This document shows, one piece after another, positions 34,671-46,988 of a stretch of 64,000 bases of DNA (position 1 is the first letter of the stretch; every line of letters starts with the position of its first letter). Made by a program: the position numbers and the translations under genes. The stretch is from Buddleja alternifolia (taxonomy: Eukaryota > Streptophyta > Magnoliopsida > Lamiales > Scrophulariaceae): positions 26,887,953 through 26,951,952 of the forward strand of contig CM033408.1 of NCBI GenBank assembly GCA_019426215.1, written 5' to 3'. Below the pieces are notes generated by a model that saw only the letters and a list, made by a program, of their open reading frames with translations, searched no databases and was not told the origin of the DNA.

Positions 34671-36017
34671 TCAATCATTCGCGACTCTAACAGAGGGAGG
34701 TGGAATATATACAGGCCATGGGGGAATCATAAGCAGAAAGGTCAACCACCAACTAGGACAGGTTTCATATCTAACAAATTTGGTCTGCCCAAGAATATCT
34801 CCAATATCAAGTAAACCACCATGATCGGCCAATTTTCTAGTTTTGATGTTGTATGATACAATGATATTTCCATATCCCAGATACACAATACTTGAATCAA
34901 ATGGATGGAAAGATATTGGTATAGGGAAATCAGGGCCAGAAAGATTGTCAGGATACAGGATGTCTGCAGAGCTGACCCTATGTTGCAGACACCAATCTCC
35001 AGTACTATAATCATTTAGTAACCAAACACAAAAACCTGAGAACCCGTTTGGATGTTCAAAAGCAACGGAAGATTCAAAATATCTCAGTCGTCCTTGATGT
35101 ACATCACACAAACTAGGGATGCCATCATATTTTTGATCATTGCATGTTAGGTCTATATCACCAGGCAACGCAACAAAGCGCAAGTGATCAGGCTTATTGT
35201 AAGGATCATTAGCAATTATTCCATGTTTACTAGTTACCCAGTGTAGAATTCCATTAAAAGCAATAGGCGTCCTCCACCAATTAACTTGAATTGCATGGTC
35301 AATACACACAATAAATTCCTTCCACTCATCGAGTTCAGAAATAAACACGTCGAATCTTATTGTTTTACTTCTTCGCAATCCTAACCCAAGGCGTACTACT
35401 CTATAACTTATGAGAATGTTATTTTCAACCCGAGTGAGAAAACCGCTATTAACAACATCAACAATTAAGTAAGGAGCATGTGGAGGAAGGGTAATCCATT
35501 GCCTGGTGATAGGATTGCATATGCTATAACGGTGAAACTCACGTAAACACGATCCCTTGGGCACACGTGAACCATATAGCACTAAACCGTTGCTTACTCC
35601 AACAGTACTGTATCTTGTCCCATGTGGGTGCTCTGTACTTGGGCAGGGAAGCACAAAATAACCTGGGTGTTTGAAAACTCTAGATTGTATATCCACAAAC
35701 AAATCACACGCACGAAAACCCCATGATCGAGAATCACCAACATGCATATTGTTAGAAATAAAAGTCCAAGGTTGCAACTGTGGCGACATTGAGGCTCGAG
35801 AAACATACATTCGCACGAAATAAGAGTCCGAAATGATAGAGAGCCATTGCTTTGAAACAAGCTTAGACCTGAATACGAACTTCACTGGAAGCCTAACGAG
35901 CACCTCTACTAAAAGCCACTCAGGGATATCACAAAGCTTAATCCCATCAACAGTTTTCAATTTCACAGATTTCACCACATTTCCTTCAGAACCCATTTCA
36001 TCTCTATCAATTTCCAT
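34671..36017 (-). CDS. F-box protein with F-box-associated C-terminal domain (copy B, intact)
   Basis: A single-exon frame of 448 residues. The F-box lies at about residues 28-68 (CDIPEWLLVEVLVRLPVKF...LVSKQWLSIISD), where SKP1 would bind. The rest has the pattern of F-box-associated domains, including SNGLVLYGS, YSICNPITRQWITLPPHAP, WKEFIVCID, FNGILHWVT and a Trp/Pro-rich end (WWLTFLLMIPPWPVYIPPP). Such proteins select substrates for SCF ubiquitin ligases; the target is unknown. The ATG at 36017 starts a conserved N-terminus shared with copies A and C. The gene is convergent with the GT14 pseudogene and has the same upstream region as copy C. The intact frame beside a dead GT14 copy suggests retained function. 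Confidence 0.92.
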   Translation of the reverse strand: MEIDRDEMGSEGNVVKSVKLKTVDGIKLCDIPEWLLVEVLVRLPVKFVFRSKLVSKQWLSIISDSYFVRMYVSRASMSPQLQPWTFISNNMHVGDSRSWGFRACDLFVDIQSRVFKHPGYFVLPCPSTEHPHGTRYSTVGVSNGLVLYGSRVPKGSCLREFHRYSICNPITRQWITLPPHAPYLIVDVVNSGFLTRVENNILISYRVVRLGLGLRRSKTIRFDVFISELDEWKEFIVCIDHAIQVNWWRTPIAFNGILHWVTSKHGIIANDPYNKPDHLRFVALPGDIDLTCNDQKYDGIPSLCDVHQGRLRYFESSVAFEHPNGFSGFCVWLLNDYSTGDWCLQHRVSSADILYPDNLSGPDFPIPISFHPFDSSIVYLGYGNIIVSYNIKTRKLADHGGLLDIGDILGQTKFVRYETCPSWWLTFLLMIPPWPVYIPPPSVRVAND

Positions 36018-36340
36018 GGAACCTATTAAGATAACAAATCAAAACCATATAGAGAATCTTCAAATAACACAGAGAGGCAAATCAACAAACAGTTGGTGGG
36101 CGCGGCGCTTCCCTACTTTGTTTACCAAACAATATTTCAAGAATTCGTACCTATATCTTGGCTGATGAAACTCGAGTTACATACTTACATACTTTATCCG
36201 ACGTTCGATTTTTAATGGGTTTGTTCTCCAGAGGGTTTGTAGTTGGGAAGAGTCCTTAAACCTCAGCCACCGGCCACCCCCAGTTTTTATATTGAAACTA
36301 CTGACTGACTGTAATGAAGTGGTAGGTGGCATACATTCAA
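36018..36340 (-). promoter_or_regulatory. Upstream region of F-box gene B
   Basis: This region matches the upstream regions of copies A and C (AACAAATCAAAACCATATAG-like leader, GGGTTTGTAGTTGGGAAGA, then TAATGAAGTG). The conserved 300 bp probably hold the promoter. It is cut off on the far side by a MITE insertion at 36341, so distal elements may have been displaced by 1.5 kb. Confidence 0.45.
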
Positions 36341-37834
36341 GGGAAAATTACACACAGACCCTCTAATTTATAGTGCAATAACCAAAATCTCCTCTTACTT
36401 ATTAAAAATTACCAACACACCCCATCAAAAGATCTATTTGTAAGATTTATAGAGGTAAAAATTAAGGCTATGTATGGTTGTGTATTTAGGAAATATTTTC
36501 ATTTTTTGGATCACCAAAAAATGAAAATACACAGTCCAAGCCAAATTCAACAGAAAATGGTCAAATTTTAAATACACTACACATTCCCCTATATAACAAC
36601 CAATCATTTCAATCTTTTCACAATATTTTATCATTAATTACACTATCTCACTATCCAACTAATTATCTTTCTTACTTTTTCATATTTTATATAATAAAAA
36701 TTCCTATTTAATTTTTCAAATATTTCAATTATTATTATTAAATAATATTTAATAATATATAATTTTAAAAAAAATATTGTGTGATTTAATATTTCATATA
36801 TATTTAATAATATGTGTACTTGAATTGAGACTTAATTGACCATGTTTTTACCAAAAGTATATACAATATTGTTTAATTTATAATTTTATTTTAATAATTT
36901 TGTTTGCTGTTTATTGGATTTCAAATTATACTTATTTAGCTTCTCAATATTCAAATAAATACTGACTGAATCTTGATTATTTCATTTTGGTACTAATGTG
37001 GTATACTTATTTCATTTCCGACAGATTTTTAGCTAATTTTTTAATACAAAACTGCTTTGTTCTAGACATTTCCTGATTATGTGCGATATATGTGTGGATA
37101 GCCCTATGTGTCTAGTTTCATGGGAAGAAAACGGTTCATGAATCCGAGCTTTCTACAATGAGTTATAAATTTTCTCGTGAAGACGCGCATGATATATGTG
37201 TGAATAGCCCTATTTTCGCGTGGGAAGCCGGAAAATCTGGTTGGAATGTCGAAAAAAGGACCATCTGGGTACAAATTATGGACATGAGGGATGAAAGTGA
37301 TAATTTTTTCACAAGAGTGACTAAAGTGACACTTTTGCGTGACATGTAGGATGATTAGCGGTAATAGTTCTATATATTATATTATGTGTGTGTATATGTA
37401 TATATATATACACACATATATACATATTCCTTTATTACCAACTCATAACATTATTAAAAAAAATATTATTTTAATATCTTTTCCCCCATCATCATCACAT
37501 TCATAACCAACTCAATCATTTCATATATCAAATCCTAATAAAAATCAACTTTATATCACATCTACACTACTTTCAATCAAATTCTAAAAATACATCCAAA
37601 CAAACAAATTAAGTCAACATTTTCACACGAATTTTTATAATACACATTCCCCAAAAAAAACTCAGAATTCATTTCCAAAAACACAACCATACGGAGCCTA
37701 AGAAAACCAATTAAACTCACATGGGGTGTAATTGTAAGAAATCATTAATAAAAGGGGTGTGTTGGCCATTTTCAATAAGTGAGGGGTATTTTTGGTAATT
37801 GCACAATAAGTTAGGGGTCTGTGTGTAATTTTCC
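36341..37834. mobile_element. Mutator-type MITE split by a nested element
   Basis: The ends are GGGAAAATTACACACAGACC and its inverse, with similarity reaching over 100 bp into each arm. The flanks TACATTCAA and TATATTCAA match at 8 of 9 bases. Without the nested 1,233-bp element and its 3-bp duplication the MITE is about 260 bp, essentially the length of its relative at 43551-43812. It is non-coding. Confidence 0.82.
36466..37698. mobile_element. PIF/Harbinger-type element nested in the Mutator-type MITE
   Basis: It starts GGCTATGTATGGTTGTG and ends with the inverse of GGCTCCGTATGGTTGTG. It is flanked by a perfect 3-bp TAA duplication (36463-36465, 37699-37701). The 1,233-bp interior is AT-rich with a roughly duplicated segment (GATATATGTGTG.ATAGCCC at about 37085 and 37190) and no transposase frame. 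Confidence 0.82.
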
Positions 37835-38638
37835 TATATTCAATTTAATTTGAGAAAACTACATTCAGACTCCTCATGTTATGGTCAATTATCGAAAATT
37901 TCTTAATCTTTTCAAAATTACATAAAATCCCCATCATGTTAAGATATTCTTACAAACTACTTAAGATGACTCCATATTAATTGTTAAAAATTCGTCTAAG
38001 TTCAACAGAAATGCTTTGAAGTCTTTTTATGTTTGATGTGTTTGAAGTTTAATTCGATTAGATAAGAAATAATTAAATAAACGTAGAAATATCAAATTAC
38101 TCGAGGTCGACTTAGTTAAAACACATTAGAGCTTGGCTGAATTTGTTACGAACCAATTTTCTAATATAATTTTTAAAACTCAATAAAAATTCAAAGAAAT
38201 TTGAACTATACCTTACTTAGCTATCTAGTCAATTTACTTAGACCCCTAGTCAAAACGGATGTTCATAGTATTAATAGAAATAAGGAAAAGCCACTAAAAT
38301 GTCTTTAAATAAATTTTTACATCCATAAAAATCATGAGAGTATATTTTAGTCCAAAACACCAATCCCGCTAATTTTTTGTTTGAAAAGACCCAACAATCA
38401 ATGATTAATAAATTTATTGATCAAATTACCCTCTATCTTTAATATTAGGTAATGATAAATTTTATTTCTCTTGGATATTTGGATATGAAAAGTATGTTGG
38501 ATACGACTTTTGTATAAGAAATTCGAATATCATAAGTATCTTGGATACAAAATATTATTGGATAATATTAATCTATGTTCCGAGTAGATGAACTTAGCAT
38601 TTCGAATTTCTCAAATCGGATTTGAAAAGAATAAAAAA
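37835..38638. repeat. Duplication-unit flank, copy iv
   Basis: From about 37990 to 38440 the sequence follows the same order of words as 50980-51400 and 57180-59600 (TTTGATG.GTTTGAAG, ATAATTAAATAAA, ACTCGAG, CATGAGA.TATATTT, AAAGACCCAACAA). It lies beyond F-box gene B, as copy iii lies beyond F-box gene C, which supports a head-to-tail array. No gene is present. Confidence 0.6.
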
Positions 38639-38643
38639 TTAAG

Positions 38644-39299
38644 TGTTAAAGTGGGATGTTTCAATGAGTTTATCCCACATTGGAATAAAATCACAAAAGT
38701 AGTGGTTTATAATTCCATGTCTTAGGGTAAAAGGTTGGCCCTTTGGGTCATCTCGCCTTTGTGGGTTTTGTGAGGGGAGAGGACCGAGCGATAGTCCGGT
38801 TGAAATCAAACAATGGCCACATTTTATTTCGATTTTTGAATTGGCCTTCTGGAAGGCCTCACGTTGGAACGTGAAGATGCTCACGTTGGAACGTTGGGTT
38901 TTAATGTTCGAACGTTGACCCCTTCTAGAAGAATATCTGAAATGGTTCAGGCTTTTCAGTTGCCTTAACAACTGAATACGTTTTAACTTCACGTTCGAAC
39001 ATGAAGATATGCTCACATTCAAACGTGGGCGGCTGTTTTAGACTGCTAATTTAATTCTCGTATTTAATTGGTAGGATTTCTTAGCCTAGAAATAGGCCTC
39101 CTCCAGCAGATGGAAAAACACACCAAAAAGCTTTTTATCAACTTTTTCTATCATTCTCTCATATTCTCTCAAGAGTTTTAAATAGCAAAAGTTCGTTCGG
39201 TTCTGAAATTTGAAGTGGTTTTGAATTCAGAATCTATATCATTGTATCTTGGGATGGTTGTTGCAATAACCCGTACCACCTAGACGGGGCAATTTAACA
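38644..39299. mobile_element. Solo LTR (656 bp)
   Basis: It begins TGTTAAAGTGGG and ends AATTTAACA, with TGTTAAA and TTTAACA as perfect inverted ends. It is flanked by a perfect 5-bp TTAAG duplication (38639-38643, 39300-39304). It contains a TCCCACATTGG motif, common in plant LTRs, and a late AGAAATAGGCCTCC region like an LTR transcript start. A segment with CACGTTGGAACGT words occurs twice (about 38861 and 38991). No internal retrotransposon region remains. Confidence 0.85.
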
Positions 39300-39304
39300 T
39301 TAAG

Positions 39305-39654
39305 GATAGAGAGTTCTCTCTTGTCTCGATATAATCGTCTGTTCATTTGATTAGCATTTGATACGTTCGTGAAGTTTTGTCCAACAAATTTGTACATCAT
39401 TTATTTAAAAATTTAGATTGGTAAGCTATATTGGTTACACTTTTAATATTAAATTTCTAAGCATTTGGTATCTTTTCGAATTTTGTAATTATTTTTTTTA
39501 AAAAAAAACTTACATAACATTTTGTAATATTTGGCATAAAAACAAGGTATTCTTATTAACACAATCCATCATTTTGGGAAAATCCAATAAAATTATTCTA
39601 ACCATTAACCAATTTAGCATAAAAGTACACTGTCGAGCTAAATCTTTATAATTT
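39305..39654. other. AT-rich spacer between solo LTR and LINE
   Basis: No gene or repeat is recognised in this 350-bp stretch. The LINE 5' truncation point lies somewhere near its right end. Confidence 0.5.
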
Positions 39655-42600
39655 AATTCCTTTATGCTAGTATATTTCATATACGCTTTTAATACTGCAG
39701 ATGAGAGAAGGGAATTATGGGATAATATTATCCAAACAACTGAGCAAATGGCGGATAGAGAATGGATCCTACTCGGAGACTTTAATACAACTCTTGATGA
39801 AAGTGAGGTATTAGGCGGGGTTGAAGAAAGCTCGGGGCATTTGACTTTCAGGCATGCATGGTGGTTGCAGACCTTACAACCGTGCCCATGCATGGTGCAC
39901 TTTATACGTGGTGCAATAATAGGGGAGGTTTAGGAAGGATTTGGAAGAGACTGGATCGCATTATTGCTAACCTCGTATGGCTGCTCCGGTACTCCAGTAC
40001 ATCATATCTTAGTGCATCGCCCAGAACTTCTGATCATAATCCTATCATACTATCGTTTGGTGGTAATCAAAGCCATATGGGCAATATTTTCTGATTTGAT
40101 AAGTTTTTGGCGAATGATCCAAAATTTTTGAAGTATTGTGAGTAAGGTGTGGAATAATAACATTGTGGGGGGTTCCCATGTACTCGATTACAAAAAAGCT
40201 CAAAGTTTTGAAACCAGTGTTCAAGCAAATACGTAAAAAGAAGGGGAATTTGTGTCGATGAACGTAGATGCAGTGAATTTTTTTTTGGAGATCTCAAAAG
40301 AGTTTTTGGCTAAGTTTCCCTTCGTTGATGAGCTACAACAGCTTGAAAAATATTGTTGATACATTTTTGCTCTTGCAGTTCAAGCTAAAAGGTCATATTT
40401 AAATCAAAGGGCCAAAACTGATTGACTCAAAGATGGTGATCAATGTACATCTTTTTTTTTCAAAAAAATAGCGGTATTTAGAGCTAAATCGAGAATCTAC
40501 CGGTAGGAGGATAATAATGGCCAAGAGATCACGGATATGATGGGAATCAGAGATGAAATTCTGAACTTCTATTCTCAATTGTTGGGTACAAATATGCATG
40601 AACCTGATTTAGTGTTGCCCGATTTTGAATGTTATATTCGGAAAAGACTGACAAAGGGGGACTCGATAGATATGGTGAAAGATATTTTGAGGACACTGAA
40701 ATAAGGAATGTACTGTTTTCTTTTCCTGATGATAAGGCACCGGGACTTGATGGGTTTACTGTTGCTTTCTTTTAAAAAGCATGGTCTGTAGTAGGTGAAG
40801 AGTTTTGTCGAGCCATCAAATTTTTTTTCGAATATGGAAAGCTTCTCAAAGCCGTTAATTCCACGCTCATATCTCTCATTCCTAAGTTAGAAGCTCCTAA
40901 GAAGCCTAGTGACTTCTGGCCTATAGCTTGCTGTAATGTCTTATATAAAGTCATATTGAAAATTCTAGCCAATCGGATGACGAGCTCGTTCGAGTATTTA
41001 GTAGACAAAGCACAGACGGCTTTCATTCCGGGTAGGAGTATTAGTGACAATATCCTGCTTGCTCAAGAACTATTTAATGGGTATAAAAGGAAGAACTTAC
41101 CAGAGAGATGTGCTTTCAAGGTCGATCTTATGAAAGCATATGATATGGTGGAATGAAAATTCCTAATTCGAATTTTAGAGCATATGAATTTCCATCCTAA
41201 GTTTATCTGTTGAATTAAGGAATGCGTTACGACTCCATCGTTTTCTATAAATATCAATGGAAAAGCTGAAGGCTATTTTTTGGGGGCTCGAGGTCTACGA
41301 CAGGGAAACCCTATTTCTCCATATCATTTTGTTCTTGTTATGGAATTATTGCATGTCATTTTGTTTAAATTTATTAATGACTCCTCTAATTTTCAATATC
41401 ATTGGAGATGTGATAAAACTAAAACATTCATGCTAGCATTCGCTGATGATCTTTTATTGTTTTGTCATGCAGACAAACAATCAATTCTCACGTTTAAGAG
41501 GGGTACTGACTTATTCACAACACTGGCCAGTCTTAAGGCAAATCCCTCCAAAAGTAACATGTTCATTTCAGCAAAATCTAAAGAGAAGAATATTCCTATC
41601 AATGATATTTTTGGATCCTCGGATGGAAGACTACCAATTTGCTATATAGGAGTGCCATTGACTACATCCATACTTCGGACGACTAATTGTGCCCCTCTCA
41701 TCAGAAAAGTCGAGAATTGCATCTCTTCTTGGACGAGTAAAAGCTTGTCCTACGCGGGTAGGCTTCGATTGATCGGTACTTTCATCAATGAGTATTTATT
41801 GGGCTGGGGTGCTTTTCTTACCAAAGAGTGTTAAAAGAGATATTGATAAACTTTCGAGGCGATTCCTTTGGAAGGGTAATAGCGAAATAGGGTATGCGAA
41901 GGTTAAATGGAAGGATGTATGTAATCCGGAAGATGAAGGAGGTCTTGGGATTTTATCGCTATCTAATAGCAATATGGCACTAATAGCTAAACACCTTTGG
42001 GACATTATTTCAAAAAATAACAAGTCTATCTGGGTGGAATGAATCGTCCATTTGGACTACTAAGACATCAACTTCTAGTACGTGGTGTTGGAAACAATTA
42101 CTCGAAATGAGGAAAATAATCAGACCATGTGTTTCGATTTCTATAGGTAGTGGAGATAGCATATTCTTGTGGAAAGATCCGTGTCACACATTAGGGGGTT
42201 TTGGAGGAAGTTTTCCCATTTGGATCAAGGAAATTAGGTCTTAATGCTCAATCTCGTCTAGTTGAGGTAATCGATAATGGCGAGTGGAGTTGGCCTAGAC
42301 CTCGCTCAGTAACTACTCGATTGATTTGCGAGCATTTACCGTGTGTTCGAGCTGGTGGAGAAGATAGAATTACTTGGAACAGGACGGCGCACGGTGTCTT
42401 CACTAGTGAATCAGCCCGGGAATTTCTACGAGATAAAGAGGAGAAGAAATCTTGGTATGCTGTACTAAGAGGTCCAGGTAAGATCCCGAGACATCTTTTT
42501 ATTTTATGACTGGCTATAAAGGAAAGATTATCTGCGAAAGACAAACCTTGGATTGCTCTTAATAATAACTTATGTTGTTTGTGTGATAGTCATTTGATAG

Positions 42601-43380
42601 ATTCACACGATCACTTGTTTTTTCAATGTCAATTCTCACAACTCTGTCTTGTAGTTCTTAAACAACAAGTAAATTTTACTTGGCTGGCGAATTCTTGGAG
42701 AACAGGTATCACCCGAGTTTCCACCAAATGGAGAGGTAAGCACCTAATTATTGTAGCACAAAGAATGCTTTTGGCATCCATTGTGTATAATATTTGGCAG
42801 GAAAGAAATGAAAGAACGTTCAATGGAAAACGTAATAATGCAAATGTAGTAGTGAAACAAGCAATAGAGATTGTGAAGACTCGTCTGGTTACTCTTAAAC
42901 TGAAAGACTCGATTCAAAGTCTAGCGTTGAGAAGAGTTTGAAAGATTGCTTGGTGAAGTGAAATCCCAATATAGTAGATTTGTAAGTTTCTATCTTACGG
43001 AGTGTATCCTTAATGATGCTTTGTAATGAATATGCTAGCACAAAAATCTTGATTCGGGCATAATGACCTTAGTTCTTCTGAGCCCTACTTTACTCGAGTA
43101 ATAGTCTGAGGGGTGTTTTACACTTGACTCTCCAAGCCAACTGGTTAGAGATTGATCGACTGGAGCTCGCTACATGGGTTTAGTAGTTGGTTCTTTGTTA
43201 GATATTGCACGGGTTATAGGGCCTAATCATGAGTACCGAAGATAGCACAATTTATTAGCATTTGTTCGTTTGGGATCTAGCCTGATGTTGGCTAGTTGTT
43301 GTGGCAAGGTAGTATATTGTGCACTTTTTTTGTAATATTTTTTCTCTTTAATGCAATTGATTTTTTTTAAAAAAAAGAAA
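39655..43380 (+). pseudogene. 5'-truncated LINE (non-LTR retrotransposon) ORF2
   Basis: Broken frames read in order. Endonuclease C-terminal half: YAFNTADERRELW, WILLGDFNTTLDE, FTWCNN-like YTWCNN, IWKRLDR and TSDHNP. Reverse transcriptase: DFWPIACCNVLYKV, AFIPGRSISDNILLAQEL, FKVDLMKAYDMVE, GLRQGNPISPY and LAFADDLLLF, with the catalytic FADD in place of YADD. A zinc-finger (zf-RVT type) end follows: TWNRTAHGVFTSESA, CDSHLIDSHDHLFFQC, IWQERNERTFNG. Many stops and frameshifts make it inactive. The 3' region ends in an A run (43369-43376). ORF1 and the first half of the endonuclease are missing, typical of incomplete reverse transcription. No target duplication was resolved. Confidence 0.92.
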
Positions 43381-43550
43381 GCACGTGTTATTTAGTACAG
43401 AAATTAATTAATCCTTAGTTATTGGATTTCTTTAAAGTAAAAGTCTGTGGAACTTGTTAACTTATGATTGCAAAATATTTATGTGAATGTTCTGGATATA
43501 TATGTTTTATTTAGGGATACTACAAATAACATTTTATAAGATTAATTTTA

Positions 43551-43812
43551 GGGAAAATTACATACAGATCCCTAACTTATTGTGTAATTACTAAAATCTC
43601 CACTCATTTATTGAAAATTGCCAATACACTCCCACAATGGGTCTGTTTGTAAGGTTTACAGGGTTAAAATTGTAAGAATTTTAAACATACAGGAGGTGTA
43701 ATTGCAAGAAATTCTTAACATTAGGGGGTGTGTTGGTAATTTCAAATAAATGAGGGGTCGGGGTGGTTTGATAATTATACAATAAGTGAGGGGGTCTATG
43801 TGTAATTTTCCT
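43551..43812. mobile_element. Mutator-type MITE, 262 bp
   Basis: It starts GGGAAAATTACATACAGATC and ends with an inverse copy (GTCTATGTGTAATTTTCCT), with inverted similarity over about 110 bp per arm. It is flanked by a perfect 9-bp duplication TTAATTTTA (43542-43550, 43813-43821). It is of the same family and length as the MITE at 36341-37834 once the nested insert is removed. Confidence 0.9.
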
Positions 43813-43821
43813 TTAATTTTA

Positions 43822-44842
43822 TTTATGTCACATTCAAAGGCCAAATCATACTCATGCAGCCTCATCTTGCCACTTGCACCATGCATTCTTGTTAGTCCAT
43901 TTTCTTTATTTCATAGTATAAAAATTTATTGCAACAAGACAAATCTCACGGTCGAAATTGGAGAAAATGTCATAAATATCATTTAATTAAAAGTAGAAGC
44001 GATTTTGATGGCCATAAAACAAAAAGTGGAAGATGGTCTGAATGTTCCCAAAACAAGTATTGCTCCTTGATTTGGGCACATTTTGCTTAGAACAACTTTA
44101 TTTTGAAAGTAGAGAAGGTGGGAACAAATTTGTTCAAAATAAAACATGCTTAGCTTTCTAGATTTCCACCTTAATATCACAAAGTCGAATCTCACTATGA
44201 CAGTAAAGTTCGCCTATTTATGTGGGCCTATTATTAGTTGCCACTGGCTGACGGAAAACACTTATATACATCCGGTCTTAGGTTTCACCTGTGCATCTTG
44301 TGGATGTGATTAATCCACATCACTTATTTAGTTATTTTGAATTAAAAACATGTGATGTGGATTAATCACATACACAAGGTCCACAGGTGGGGCTCAAAAC
44401 CCGATTTATACAAAAAAATTCCCTGGCTAACTTATAATACTTGATTCTCGCCGAAACAGTAATGCCTACCACTTTAAGTGGACCTATTGTAGGTTGATGG
44501 CAATCGACGATATGATTAAGAGGGTTTACAATTTTATTTGGAAAATTGATATTTGCCCTCCTAAATTTTATAATGGCGCTCCAATCCTTTTTTTATGTTG
44601 AGAAATGGACCAAAATGTCCTTATAATTTTAGAACACAATTTGTATCAAAATTATTCCACTTGGTTTATTTAACTTTACTTCCAAGTTGCAAAGAAGTGC
44701 ACTAATCTATTTGGACTAAAAGTGTATTAAATAGACTAATAAGCTTAAATACATAACCAAATTTGTTGCCTTTCGAACAAAGGGCATTGCAGATAAACAA
44801 AATTGATATTTTGAAAGAAAAAGAGGACCAACGCCTCGAAAT
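43822..44842. other. Intergenic, no gene seen
   Basis: No supported ORF. At 44285-44400 there is a short imperfect inverted repeat around GTGGATGTGATTAATCCACATCAC and TGTGATGTGGATTAATCACAT. The rest has no recognisable element ends. Confidence 0.5.
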
Positions 44843-46988
44843 CATTGTGCATGCCGTTTTCTATTTCCTTTTTTTTAATTTTTCTTTTTTTTTTAATTAC
44901 GGCTTAATAGTTTTTTTCCTTGTTTCCGGCTCATTTTTCTCCCTTTTTTGTGCATTTTTAGATTTCGACTTGAACATATAAATTGTAGATTTTCATATAA
45001 ACTTTGTAATCCCACAAGAATGTGATCATTTCAATGTCTGATTGAAGAAATATGACAAAGCAAAAGAGCAACATTTGAGCATTTTCTTAAAGAAAATAAT
45101 AACTTTTTTCTTATTTATGGCTTAGTTTTCTCTCTTTTTCGTGCATTTTTTGGTTTCGACTTGAACATATAAATTATAGACTTTCATATGAACTTTGTAA
45201 CGCCACAAGAATGGGATCATTTCGATGCCCGGTTGAAGAAATACGATAAAGTAAAAGAGCAACATTTGAGCATTTTCTTAGAGAAAATAATGACTTTTTT
45301 CTTATTTACGGCTCAGTTTTCTCCCTTTTTCGTGCATTTTTAGGTTTTGACTTGAGCATATAAATTGTAGACTTTCATATAAATTTTACAACGCCACAAG
45401 AATGGGATCATTTCGATGACCGGTTGATGAAATACGATAAAGCAACATTTGCACATTTTTTTTAAGAAAATAATGATTTTTTCCTTATTTACGGCTCGTT
45501 TTCTCCCTTTTTCGTGCATTTTTAGGTTTCGACTTGAACATATAAATTGTAGACTTTCATATGAACTTTGTAACACCATAAGAATGAGATCATTTTGAAG
45601 CCCGGTTGAAGAAATACGACAAAGGAAAAGAGCAACATTTGGGCATTTTTTTAAAGAAAATAACGACTTTTTCTTTATTTACAGCTCAGTTTTCTCCCTT
45701 TTTCGTGCATTTTTAGGTTTCGACTTGAACATATTAAATTGTAGACTTTTATATAAAATTTGTAACGCCACAAGAATGAGATCATTTTGATGACCGGTTG
45801 ATGAAATACGATAAAGCAACATTTGAATGATCCCATTCTTGTGGCTCAAATGTTGTTTTATCGTATTTCATCAACCGGTCATCGAAATGATCACATTCTT
45901 ATGGCGTTGTAAAGTTTATATGAAAGTCTACAATTTATATGTTCAAGTAGAAACCTAAAAATGCGCGAAAAAGGGAGAAAAATGAGCCGAAACAAGGAAA
46001 AAGTCATTATTTTCTTTAAAAAAATGTTCAAAAGTTGTTTAATCGTATTTCTTCAACCAGGCATCGAAATTATCTCATTCTTGTGGCGTTACAAAGTCTA
46101 TATAAAAGTCTACAATTTATATGTTCAAGTCGAAACCTAAAAATGCACGAAAAAGGGAGAAAACTGAGCCGTAAATAAAGAAAAAGTCATTATTTTCTTT
46201 AAGAAAATGCTCAAATGTTGCTCTTTTACTTTGTCGTATTTCTTCAATCGGGCGTCGAAATGATCCCATTCTTGTGGCGTTACAAAGTTCATATGAAAGT
46301 CTACAATTTATATGTTCAAGTCGAAACCTAAAAATGCACGAAAAAGGGAGAAAACTGAGTCGTAAATAAGAAAAAAGTCATTATTTTCTTTAAGAAAATG
46401 CTCAATGTTGCTTTATCGTATTTCATCAACCGATCATCGAAATGATCTCATTCTTGTGGCGTTGTAAATTTTATATGAAAGTTTACAATTTATATGTTTA
46501 AGTCGAAACCTAAAAATGCACGAAAAGGGGAGAAAAATGAGCCGTAAATAAGGAAAAAGTCATTATTTTCTTTAAGAAAATGCTCAAATGTTGCTCTTTT
46601 ACTTTGTTGTATTTTTTCAACCGGGCATCGAAATGATCCAATTCTTGTGGCATTACGAAGTTCATATGAAAGTCGACAATTTATATGTTCAAATCGAAAC
46701 CTAAAAATGCACAAAAAGGGAAGAAAATTGAGCCGTAAATAAGGAAAAAGTCATTATTTTCTTTAAGAAAATACTCTGTTACTCTTTTGCTTTGTCGTAT
46801 TTTTTCAATCAGACATCTAAATGATCACATTCTTGTGGGATTACAAAGTTTATATGAAAATTTACAATTTATATGTTCAAGTCGAAACCTAAAAATGCAC
46901 GAAAAAGAAAGAAAAATGAGCCGAAAATAAGAAAAAAAACTATTAAGCCGTAATTAAAAAAAGGAAATAGAAGACAGCATGCACAATG
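44843..46988. repeat. 2.1-kb palindrome of about 190-bp tandem units
   Basis: The left arm (44843-45826, five units) and right arm (45846-46988, six units) are inverse copies around a 19-nt centre (45827-45845). Unit landmarks are CGACTTGAACATATAAATTG at about 44968, 45159, 45347, 45528 and 45718. The inverse CAATTTATATGTTCAAGTCG lies at about 45930, 46111, 46304, 46484, 46677 and 46866. The outer ends also pair (CATTGTGC / GCACAATG). The unit is a diverged relative of the array at 12788-13455. Transcription across the locus would give a long, imperfect double-stranded RNA. No protein is encoded. Confidence 0.88.
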
